Source: Candidatus Nomurabacteria bacterium RIFCSPHIGHO2_02_FULL_38_15
GTDB taxonomy: Bacteria; Patescibacteriota; Minisyncoccia; Phycocordibacterales; UBA9973
DNA: 7,137 bases
Direction: 5' to 3'
Assembly (NCBI GenBank): GCA_001785575.1
Contig: MFUC01000012.1
Coordinates: 1-7,137 of the forward strand
The position numbers were made by a program, and so were the translations under genes. Shown here in pieces: positions 1 to 4,682 of the stretch; positions within the stretch are counted from its first letter, which is position 1; each line of letters opens with the position of its first letter. Below the pieces are notes generated by a model. That model ran no database searches. It saw only the letters and a list, made by a program, of their open reading frames with translations, and had not been told where the DNA came from.

Positions 1-21
1 TTTTAAAGAACTTATGTGCCT

Positions 22-51
22 ATTATACCACTGATTGTTGGTAAAAGGCAA
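22..51 (-). promoter_or_regulatory. Probable leftward promoter at the window edge
   Basis: On the minus strand a perfect TATAAT (27 to 22) follows TTGCCT (51 to 46, 4 of 6 matches to TTGACA) with an 18-nt spacer. Transcription would start near position 15 and run off the left edge, so a divergent gene or RNA probably lies outside. No start codon is present in bases 1-21 on that strand. The assignment rests on consensus only. Confidence 0.5.
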
Positions 52-72
52 GGGGTGGGGTGGAATGTGGGG
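52..72 (+). other. G-rich tract, possible two-layer G-quadruplex
   Basis: Three runs of GGGG (52-55, 57-60, 69-72) and one GG (62-63) lie within 21 bases of otherwise AT-rich intergenic DNA, between a leftward promoter and the left M16 gene. The spacing would allow a two-tetrad quadruplex on the plus strand. No function can be read from the sequence, and it may be only a purine-rich spacer. Confidence 0.3.
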
Positions 73-143
73 AAAACTATGATTAATGCACCTTAAATAG
101 GCGGTGGATTAAGCTTTTCGTGGTTTTTATTAAAAATATGTTG

Positions 144-149
144 TATACT
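144..149 (+). promoter_or_regulatory. -10 element of a predicted leaderless promoter for the left M16 gene
   Basis: TATACT (144-149) ends only 7 nt before the ATG at 157, so the expected transcription start falls at or next to the A of the start codon. No convincing -35 is seen at 17 nt (TGGTTT, 121-126). No Shine-Dalgarno sequence precedes the ATG. The same geometry recurs at the other M16 gene and at efp, which supports leaderless expression. Confidence 0.55.
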
Positions 150-156
150 CTAAGAA

Positions 157-1455
157 ATGAAGGATCGACTAGACTACATAAAATATACTTTAAAAAATGG
201 CTTAACACTGGTGTATTTACCAATGGACGTTGAGTTTAATACAATTGATTACACGTTACCATTTGGGCATTTAAATAATACAGGGCAGTTCCCTGGTGGA
301 ACATTTCATTTTCTAGAACACATGTGTTTTCATAGATCTAAACTTTATCCAAAAAAAGACTCTTTCGAAAAATTCTTAGCAAGTATTGGATCTAAAATAA
401 ATGCAGCTACATCTAACAACTTTACAAAATACTACTTGTCAGTACCTAGCCAAGAAATTGAACCTGCACTTACTGGTTTACTTTCGCATATATTTAATCC
501 AATAATTGATGAAAATGATATCAATATAGAAAGGGGTATTATAAAAAACGAACGAAGGAGATTAGAAGCCTTTTTCCCGGGTAAAAATGAGATCGAGAAA
601 TATGAAAAAAGTAAGTGGCTTTTTCGTTCTCAGTCTAGCTTAGAGCAAAGACTGGGCTCAGATACTAGCCTTGAAAAGATCAATAAAAATATTTTAGAAA
701 AAGCTCTTGAATATTACAAAACTAAAAACTCGACAATTTTTATAGGTGGGAATTGTGATATAGATAGAATAATAAGTATATTTGAAAATATAGATACGAA
801 AACTATACAAAATTTAGAAAAGGTACCGGCGGAAAAAGTTTATTGGGTCAACAAGAAATTTCACAAAAAATACTTCTCATCAACTTCAAGGCCGTCAATA
901 AACATCGCTGGCCTGTCTACTTATGCTAACCATAAAGAGCTTTTTCAACTATCACTACTGGCTAGCTATTTTACTGATAATATTTATGGTGTTTTACATA
1001 ATTGGCTACGTAAAGACAAAGGGTGGACGTACGAAACAAATACTAATGTTAATTTTTTTGATAGCCAACAGGTAGTGGTTGAAATCATCCTGCCGATTCA
1101 GGACGAGAGACATGTTGATGAAATCTTGAAGATAATTAAAAATAAAATCACAGACTCCATTAGTGATTCTTCTAATTTTTCCAAGTATATAGAAAAGTCA
1201 CTATTAGGAAGAGTGTTTTTATTGCAAACACTGCCAGATAGAAAAAATACCCTTTTAAATACCTTTTTGTATCAAGACACGTTGGAAAAAGAGACTGTTT
1301 ACGTAGACTACACTAAAGAGTTTCTTGATACTAATTATGTAAAAATGTTTTTTGAAAAAAAGTTTAAGGAATTTGATTTTGGAGTTTATGTATCTGTGCC
1401 AAAGAAAAAAGTTTTATTGAAAAATTTTTTGGCAAAAATTAAAAGGCGTCTGTAA
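157..1455 (+). CDS. M16 family zinc metallopeptidase (insulinase/pitrilysin-like), left paralogue
   Basis: This 432-residue protein is a probable zinc peptidase of family M16, which cleaves short peptides inside a closed two-lobed chamber. The inverted zinc motif HFLEH lies at residues 51-55 (H51, E54, H55). E125 and E132 follow at the expected distances: 77 residues from H55 to E132, and 7 between the two glutamates, as in pitrilysin. The C-terminal half carries WLRKDKGWTY (R285, Y292), resembling the M16 substrate-binding R/Y segment, so both halves look functional. Length fits a one-pair (M16B-type) subunit that would dimerise. There is no signal peptide or membrane segment, so it is probably cytoplasmic. 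It is clearly paralogous to the gene at 2469-3722, sharing the KDR N-terminus, NPII, IIKNER, FFPG and SSLE. The start is supported by that alignment and by the -10 element 7 nt upstream. It converges on the peptide genes. The physiological substrate is unknown; the adjacent small peptides are my inferred candidates. Confidence 0.88.
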   Translation: MKDRLDYIKYTLKNGLTLVYLPMDVEFNTIDYTLPFGHLNNTGQFPGGTFHFLEHMCFHRSKLYPKKDSFEKFLASIGSKINAATSNNFTKYYLSVPSQEIEPALTGLLSHIFNPIIDENDINIERGIIKNERRRLEAFFPGKNEIEKYEKSKWLFRSQSSLEQRLGSDTSLEKINKNILEKALEYYKTKNSTIFIGGNCDIDRIISIFENIDTKTIQNLEKVPAEKVYWVNKKFHKKYFSSTSRPSINIAGLSTYANHKELFQLSLLASYFTDNIYGVLHNWLRKDKGWTYETNTNVNFFDSQQVVVEIILPIQDERHVDEILKIIKNKITDSISDSSNFSKYIEKSLLGRVFLLQTLPDRKNTLLNTFLYQDTLEKETVYVDYTKEFLDTNYVKMFFEKKFKEFDFGVYVSVPKKKVLLKNFLAKIKRRL

Positions 1456-1466
1456 AAAACGCCTTT
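1442..1466 (-). terminator. Hairpin terminator between convergent genes
   Basis: AAAGGCGT (1442-1449) and ACGCCTTT (1459-1466) form a perfect 8-bp stem around a 9-nt loop. On the minus strand it is followed by a T-rich stretch (TAATTTTT), so it best serves as terminator for the small-peptide transcripts. On the plus strand no T-run follows, so it would be weaker for the left M16 gene, whose TAA stop (1453-1455) lies in the loop. Confidence 0.6.
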
Positions 1467-1473
1467 GTAAGAA

Positions 1474-1611
1474 CTAATCTCCGTAGCTAAAGCTACCGTC
1501 GTTAGTTTGGCTTTCAATTTGATTACCTGGGTCATCATCTGGGCAGGGTTCATTATTACCTTCGATTACTTCCTCTTCATCATCTGGACCTTTAAAATTT
1601 AAGTTTACCAT
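1474..1611 (-). CDS. Small acidic peptide A (45 aa), unrecognised; candidate peptidase/modification substrate
   Basis: I do not recognise this 45-residue peptide. It begins MVNLNFKGPDDEEEV and ends NDGSFSYGD, with one cysteine (C23) in the motif EPCPDDDPG. It has 13 Asp/Glu and a single Lys, no hydrophobic segment and no signal peptide. Support for a real gene: AAGGAG (1625 to 1620) sits 8 nt before the ATG, a promoter lies upstream, and promoter, leader and SD are duplicated at the neighbouring peptide gene. A terminator follows the stop by 7 nt. The SD is much stronger than at any other gene here, implying high translation. Peptide B shares the Cys-Pro dipeptide followed by acidic residues. 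With two M16 peptidases and a methyltransferase adjacent, a ribosomally made, modified peptide precursor is one reading. Alternatives are a peptidase inhibitor or an antitoxin-like regulator. The function is inference. Confidence 0.72.
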   Translation of the reverse strand: MVNLNFKGPDDEEEVIEGNNEPCPDDDPGNQIESQTNDGSFSYGD

Positions 1612-1619
1612 GGCGTTAT

Positions 1620-1643
1620 CTCCTTCCTGGAAGTTTCTATATA
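1620..1643 (-). repeat. Leader repeat copy A with SD of peptide gene A
   Basis: This 24-bp element matches bases 1851-1874 with one mismatch and sits at the same place before the other peptide gene. It contains the SD AAGGAG (1625 to 1620), the 9-nt dyad TTCC-A-GGAA overlapping it, and TATATAG. Conservation of the non-SD part suggests a shared regulatory function or recent duplication. Confidence 0.8.
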
Positions 1644-1675
1644 CGTTATAAATTTGCCGTACGTCCTCCTTTTGA

Positions 1676-1705
1676 ATCTTACACTATTTAAACTTACAAT
1701 GTCAA
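1676..1705 (-). promoter_or_regulatory. Promoter of peptide gene A
   Basis: A perfect TTGACA (1705 to 1700) is followed after 18 nt by TAAGAT (1681 to 1676, 4 of 6). The predicted start near 1669 gives a leader of about 58 nt. The promoter aligns with that of peptide gene B (same 18-nt spacer, shared GTTTAA and GTG in the spacer, and AGGA..ACGTA downstream), so promoter and gene were duplicated together. Confidence 0.65.
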
Positions 1706-1715
1706 GGTCTTAAGC

Positions 1716-1841
1716 CTACCTCTTACTACTTGAGTCAGTGTCTGGTGGTTCAGGTAAGTCGTGTATTGTGTCACAACCACTGGTATAAGTATTATCATCC
1801 TCGGACGGGCCAGGACACCTACTGTATGAATTTGATTTCAT
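1716..1841 (-). CDS. Small Pro/Asp/Ser-rich peptide B (41 aa, two Cys), unrecognised
   Basis: I do not recognise this 41-residue peptide. It reads MKSNSYSRCPGPSEDD at the N-terminus, has a second cysteine in TSGCDT (C9 and C23), then DLPEPPDTDSSSKR to the end. It lacks a hydrophobic or membrane segment. Evidence that it is translated: AAGGAG (1856 to 1851) 9 nt before the ATG, a promoter with extended -10 upstream, and tandem duplication of the whole expression cassette with peptide A. The stop is 10 nt from the -35 of gene A and no terminator lies between, so read-through into A is likely. Protein similarity to A is limited to composition and a Cys-Pro followed by an acidic run, while the 5' non-coding parts are nearly identical. 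Such diverged products behind conserved expression signals resemble peptide precursor or bacteriocin-type families, but no function is shown. Confidence 0.7.
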   Translation of the reverse strand: MKSNSYSRCPGPSEDDNTYTSGCDTIHDLPEPPDTDSSSKR

Positions 1842-1850
1842 AGTTTTATT

Positions 1851-1874
1851 CTCCTTCCTGGAAATTTCTATATA
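1851..1874 (-). repeat. Leader repeat copy B with SD of peptide gene B
   Basis: This is the second copy of the 24-bp leader element (see 1620-1643), with one mismatch. It includes AAGGAG (1856 to 1851), the TTCC-A-GGAA dyad and TATATAG. Its distance to the start codon is one base longer than in copy A. Confidence 0.8.
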
Positions 1875-1899
1875 GATTTTATCTACGTTTTCCTAAATA

Positions 1900-1929
1900 A
1901 TCATATCACGACTTAAACCCAAAAATCAA
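1900..1929 (-). promoter_or_regulatory. Promoter of peptide gene B (extended -10)
   Basis: TTGATT (1929 to 1924, 4 of 6) and TATGAT (1905 to 1900, 5 of 6) are 18 nt apart. TGA directly before the hexamer supplies an extended -10. The predicted start near 1893 gives a leader of about 51 nt. The -35 begins 15 nt after the methyltransferase stop, so the peptides can be transcribed independently of the upstream operon. Confidence 0.6.
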
Positions 1930-1944
1930 TACGTACTATAATTT

Positions 1945-2451
1945 TTATAAGACTTTTTCTATGCAAAAGGTGTATTGGTGCCAAAAGACTGGTTCATTTT
2001 TATATGATTTGGTGGCAAATTTTTCGTCAGCAAAATAGTGGATTTTGAAGGTTTTAGAAATAGAGTCTTTAAATTGGGTAATTTCGCTTTGGTCAAAGCT
2101 GTTATTAAAATTGGCCCATTCATGCCCCTTGCCCCATAAATTAAAAATAATAAAATTACCGGTAGTTAAAACCTTGTCTAACATTTCTTTTTGCATAAAA
2201 GGTAAAACATTTTTAGCAATTACAATATCAAAATTTTGGCTTGGTTCGTATTCTTCAAAAGAAGTTTGCAAAAATGTAACCTGGGTGTTTTTAAAGTCTT
2301 TTGAAAAATCATCTTTATCTATGGCGGTAACTTCATAGCCAAACTCTGCAAGTTTTTTGGCAATCTCGCCATCACGTGCCCCAATATCAAGAACTGTCAC
2401 GTTGGCAGAGTTTTTAGAAAAGTATTTTTTTATTAGTTGAATTGGTTGCAT
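1945..2451 (-). CDS. Small class I SAM-dependent methyltransferase
   Basis: This 168-residue protein has a Rossmann-type SAM-binding core. Motif I is VLDIGARDGEIA (residues 20-31), the acidic end of strand beta2 is AIDKDD (D46), and motif IV-like FDIVIAKNVLPF spans 74-85. The fold and small size resemble TehB-like and other minimal class I enzymes, but the acceptor substrate cannot be told. It is cytoplasmic, with no targeting signal. Its ATG lies 17 nt after the stop of the right M16 gene, so the two are probably co-transcribed from the promoter at 3737. No SD is visible; a run of seven T precedes the ATG. The peptide genes follow directly on the same strand. Methylation of those peptides (carboxylate, Cys or N-terminus) is an inference from position; a metabolite or RNA target is equally possible. 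Confidence 0.8.
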   Translation of the reverse strand: MQPIQLIKKYFSKNSANVTVLDIGARDGEIAKKLAEFGYEVTAIDKDDFSKDFKNTQVTFLQTSFEEYEPSQNFDIVIAKNVLPFMQKEMLDKVLTTGNFIIFNLWGKGHEWANFNNSFDQSEITQFKDSISKTFKIHYFADEKFATKSYKNEPVFWHQYTFCIEKVL

Positions 2452-2468
2452 AAAAAAACTAATTAGAT

Positions 2469-3722
2469 TTATTTATCCCCTATTGGCTTTGATAGAAATT
2501 CGCCGAATTCGGACTCATTTTTAAGCTTATTATAAAAATTCAACAAATACCCAGGTTGCTCTATTATGCCTAAAGTCTCATTTGCAATTTTATCAGTAAT
2601 TGGAAAACCGTAATTATTATACATATAAAATATTGAATCAAAACGACCGTCCAATGTTTGGAATGAAAAAACATCGCCACGACGAATTGACTCAACATAA
2701 TCTTTAATTTGAGCATCATCACCAAGGGCCTCGGTAATACGTTTATCTAATTCGCCCCTAACGGTTTCAAGCTTTTCTGTTGACGATAGCGGTATGTCAA
2801 ACCCTACAACTGACGCATCCCTAGAAAAAATATTCGTGGTTGGTATTTCGTACACGCCAATATCGTTTCGCAACCATTTATAAATTTTACCCGTATATCG
2901 ATTTGTTAGTGTTCCAAGCAATATCTGCATTGCCCTAAGTTCTTCGTATGTCCTTTTATGTTTTATTAAATAAAAAAATGAATATTCAAAGCGATGAATC
3001 TCTTTAAACTCTTGTTCATGATACTTATCATTTACTAAATCAAGTTTATTATAGTCACTAGGTGGGTCAATATCTACCGTTGATATTATCTCTAATAATT
3101 TTAAACATTCATCAAGTGGTATGGTACCACCCAAAAAAACTGTGGTTTTATTTGTAAAATAGTTTTTGTGTAAGTTTTTAATTAATTCTACATCCATTTT
3201 TTCAAGTGTTTCATCATCACCAAAGATTTTTTCAAGTGATGATGGCATGTCAAGAATTATTTTCGTGTAAAAATATTGACTAGCCTCGGTTGTCCCTGGG
3301 AAAAATGGAGCTCGGCGTATACGCTCATTTTTAATAATCCTTTTCTCGCCATCAATATCTTCTTGCAAAATAATTGGATTATAAACTTGACTTAGCATAC
3401 CCTTGAAGGCGTGCATAAAACTAACTGCGGGCATTTCAATTTCGTAAAAAGTTTTATCTATTGAGGTTGTACCGTTAGAATAACCACCCTCCTTGCCAAC
3501 AAATTCTTTAAAGCTATCAAGCTCAGGAAACATTTCAGACCTATTTAATACGCAATGTTCAAGAAAATGGGCCCCGCCAAGCGGTGTACCCTCAATATTA
3601 TTTTGAGTACCAAGCGGAATATTTATAATGGCCTGGCCAATTTGTACATCCATCGGTAAATGAAAAACGGTAATACCATTTTTAAGTTCATATTTTTCGT
3701 AGGCCCGCCTGTCTTTTTGCAT
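2469..3722 (-). CDS. M16 family zinc metallopeptidase (insulinase/pitrilysin-like), right paralogue
   Basis: This 417-residue zinc peptidase is paralogous to the left M16 protein. The zinc motif HFLEH is at residues 52-56 (H52, E55, H56), with E126 and E133 at the canonical spacing (H56 to E133 is 77). WLRNDIGVYE (R285, Y291) corresponds to the C-terminal R/Y segment, with one residue deleted relative to the paralogue. There is no signal peptide. I choose the ATG at 3722 rather than the in-frame GTG at 3740: the GTG overlaps the -10 hexamer, and from 3722 the N-terminus (MQKDRRAYEKYELKNG) aligns with that of the left paralogue (MKDRLDYIKYTLKNG). The methyltransferase follows after 17 nt, probably in one transcript, and efp diverges upstream. 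Because both paralogues keep the zinc site and the R/Y segment, either could act alone as a homodimer or they could pair; the sequence does not decide. Confidence 0.88.
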   Translation of the reverse strand: MQKDRRAYEKYELKNGITVFHLPMDVQIGQAIINIPLGTQNNIEGTPLGGAHFLEHCVLNRSEMFPELDSFKEFVGKEGGYSNGTTSIDKTFYEIEMPAVSFMHAFKGMLSQVYNPIILQEDIDGEKRIIKNERIRRAPFFPGTTEASQYFYTKIILDMPSSLEKIFGDDETLEKMDVELIKNLHKNYFTNKTTVFLGGTIPLDECLKLLEIISTVDIDPPSDYNKLDLVNDKYHEQEFKEIHRFEYSFFYLIKHKRTYEELRAMQILLGTLTNRYTGKIYKWLRNDIGVYEIPTTNIFSRDASVVGFDIPLSSTEKLETVRGELDKRITEALGDDAQIKDYVESIRRGDVFSFQTLDGRFDSIFYMYNNYGFPITDKIANETLGIIEQPGYLLNFYNKLKNESEFGEFLSKPIGDK

Positions 3723-3731
3723 AATATGATT

Positions 3732-3737
3732 ATTATA
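3732..3737 (-). promoter_or_regulatory. -10 element of a predicted leaderless promoter for the right M16 gene
   Basis: A perfect TATAAT (3737 to 3732) ends 9 nt before the ATG at 3722. A start 6-9 nt downstream of the hexamer would leave almost no 5' UTR. The -35 is weak: CTGGCA (3762 to 3757) is 19 nt away. No SD is present. The element excludes the upstream in-frame GTG at 3740 as a start. Confidence 0.6.
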
Positions 3738-3796
3738 CACTAAAAATAAAAAAGTCTGCCAGGTTATAATATTGTGTTCTAAAAAGGCTTTTTATT

Positions 3797-3824
3797 TTGA
3801 ATTTTTTGAACTTTCTGCTAGAAT
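3797..3824 (+). promoter_or_regulatory. Promoter of efp, extended -10, predicted leaderless
   Basis: TTGAAT (3797-3802) and TAGAAT (3819-3824, 5 of 6) are 16 nt apart, and TGC (3816-3818) gives an extended -10. The hexamer ends 7 nt before the efp ATG at 3832, so transcription would begin at or beside the start codon. There is no SD. Confidence 0.65.
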
Positions 3825-3831
3825 CCTTGTA

Positions 3832-4413
3832 ATGGCACTACTTGATTATAATGAAATAAAAGCTGGCAAATATATTGTTTATAAAGATGAGCCTTATGAG
3901 GTCTTGGACAATCATGTAGCCCGTACCCAACAACGCAAACCTCAAAATCAGGTTAAAATGCGTAGCATGATAAATGGCCGTGCAGTTAACGAAACCTTTC
4001 ATGTAACTGATTCAATCGAGGAGGCCGATATTACAAAACGTGATGTAAAGTATTTATACACTAATAAAAATGAATTTTGGTTTTGTAACCCCGACAAACC
4101 AGCCGAGCGCTTTACCCTGACTGCTGAATTAATTGGCAACAGTGCCAAATTTTTAAAAGACAACACAATAATCAGCTCACTTGTTTTTGAATATGATGGC
4201 GAGGAAAAAGTTATTGGTATTAAACTGCCAATTAAAATGGAATTTATAATCAAGGAGTGTGCCCCAAATATCAAAGGCAGTACGGCCAGTGGTGGCAACA
4301 AGCCAGCTACACTTGAAAACGGCGCCGTAGTTAATGTGCCCCTATTTTTAAACCAAGGCGAAAAGATTTTGGTTAATACTGATACTGGCGAATATGTTGA
4401 AAGGGTTACTTAG
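3832..4413 (+). CDS. efp: Translation elongation factor P
   Basis: EF-P binds between the ribosomal P and E sites and relieves stalling at polyproline stretches. The 193-residue product has the usual three beta-barrel domains: KOW-like N-terminal about 1-64, OB about 65-128, and C-terminal 129-193 ending in the family-typical [11 protein letters not shown]. The start at 3832 ([25 protein letters not shown]) matches family N-termini and lies 7 nt after an extended -10. In-frame codons further upstream (TTG at 3772) would add 20 residues encoded by promoter DNA. The tip loop is RTQQRKPQN (31-39) in place of PGKG; aligned on VKMR, the position of E. coli Lys34 is Gln34, with Arg35-Lys36 next. 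No modification enzyme gene is in the window. The last 8 bp overlap the end of rpsR on the other strand. Peptides A and B are Pro-containing, but a functional link to EF-P is not implied. Confidence 0.96.
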   Translation: MALLDYNEIKAGKYIVYKDEPYEVLDNHVARTQQRKPQNQVKMRSMINGRAVNETFHVTDSIEEADITKRDVKYLYTNKNEFWFCNPDKPAERFTLTAELIGNSAKFLKDNTIISSLVFEYDGEEKVIGIKLPIKMEFIIKECAPNIKGSTASGGNKPATLENGAVVNVPLFLNQGEKILVNTDTGEYVERVT

Positions 4414-4606
4414 CAACGAACGGCAATAATGCCATAAATCGGGCGCGTTTGACGGCTACCGATAAGTCACGTTGATTGCTAGCCGACAAGCCAGTACGCT
4501 TGCGGGCAAGCATACGAGCATTGGGCGCTAGAAACTTTTTTAAAATTTCTATGTCTTTGTAGTCAATAAATTTTATATTATTTGTTGCAAAAAAATCTTG
4601 TTTCAT
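4406..4606 (-). CDS. rpsR: Small ribosomal subunit protein bS18
   Basis: bS18 binds the 30S platform together with bS6. The 66-residue product shows the family core [13 protein letters not shown] (14-26), [14 protein letters not shown] (35-48) and [12 protein letters not shown] (52-63). It is shorter than the E. coli protein (about 75 residues), mostly at the N-terminus. It is the last gene of rpsF-ssb-rpsR, 76 nt after ssb, and the gap is nearly filled by a heptad repeat. No SD precedes the ATG. The usual next gene, rplI (bL9), is absent; instead the stop codon lies inside the 3' end of efp on the opposite strand. No terminator is visible for the operon before it enters efp antisense. Confidence 0.96.
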   Translation of the reverse strand: MKQDFFATNNIKFIDYKDIEILKKFLAPNARMLARKRTGLSASNQRDLSVAVKRARFMALLPFVAK

Positions 4607-4612
4607 AGGATT

Positions 4613-4675
4613 AGTTTTTAGTTGCTAGTGACTAGTTGCTAGTTTTTAACTAGAACCTAGAAACTAGAACCTGAT
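4613..4675. repeat. Nine-unit heptanucleotide repeat with inverted halves
   Basis: The 63 bases divide exactly into nine 7-nt units: AGTTTTT, AGTTGCT, AGTGACT, AGTTGCT, AGTTTTT, then AACTAGA, ACCTAGA, AACTAGA, ACCTGAT. The second group is the inverted form of the first. The centre CTAGTT-TTT-AACTAG (4639-4653) is a perfect stem, and CTAG cores continue pairing out to 4625 and 4667. It fills most of the ssb-rpsR gap and would form an imperfect hairpin in the operon mRNA. A related array lies in tatD. Confidence 0.8.
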
Positions 4676-4682
4676 TAAGCTA

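Noticed and set aside
88..100. 13-base sequence GCACCTTAAATAG occurs at 88-100 and again at 5761-5773
   Set aside because: One shared 13-mer is about what chance gives in 7 kb of AT-rich DNA. The second copy is part of the rpsF leader fold; the first has no matching structure around it.
1474..1841. The two small genes as a classical toxin-antitoxin pair
   Set aside because: Each has its own promoter and they are duplicates of one cassette. Neither has a DNA-binding motif, a membrane-spanning toxin helix or an RNase-like motif.
2045..2338. 97-codon open frame on the plus strand
   Set aside because: It lies wholly antisense within the methyltransferase, with no ribosome-binding site and no recognisable protein.
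3765..3770. Perfect TATAAT on the plus strand upstream of efp
   Set aside because: No -35 at a usable distance (AAAAAT at 17 nt), and the extended -10 at 3816-3824 fits efp better. It may be a secondary start but is not supported.
3772..3831. Upstream TTG start extending EF-P by 20 residues
   Set aside because: The extension is encoded by the -35/-10 region of the efp promoter, and its residues do not match the family N-terminus, which begins at 3832.
3999..4301. 100-codon open frame on the minus strand inside efp
   Set aside because: Antisense shadow of a strongly recognised gene; no start signals.
4613..4675. CRISPR array or rho-independent terminator between ssb and rpsR
   Set aside because: There are no unique spacers and the 7-nt unit is far too short for CRISPR. 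The stem is AT-rich and not followed by a T-run, and rpsR continues downstream.
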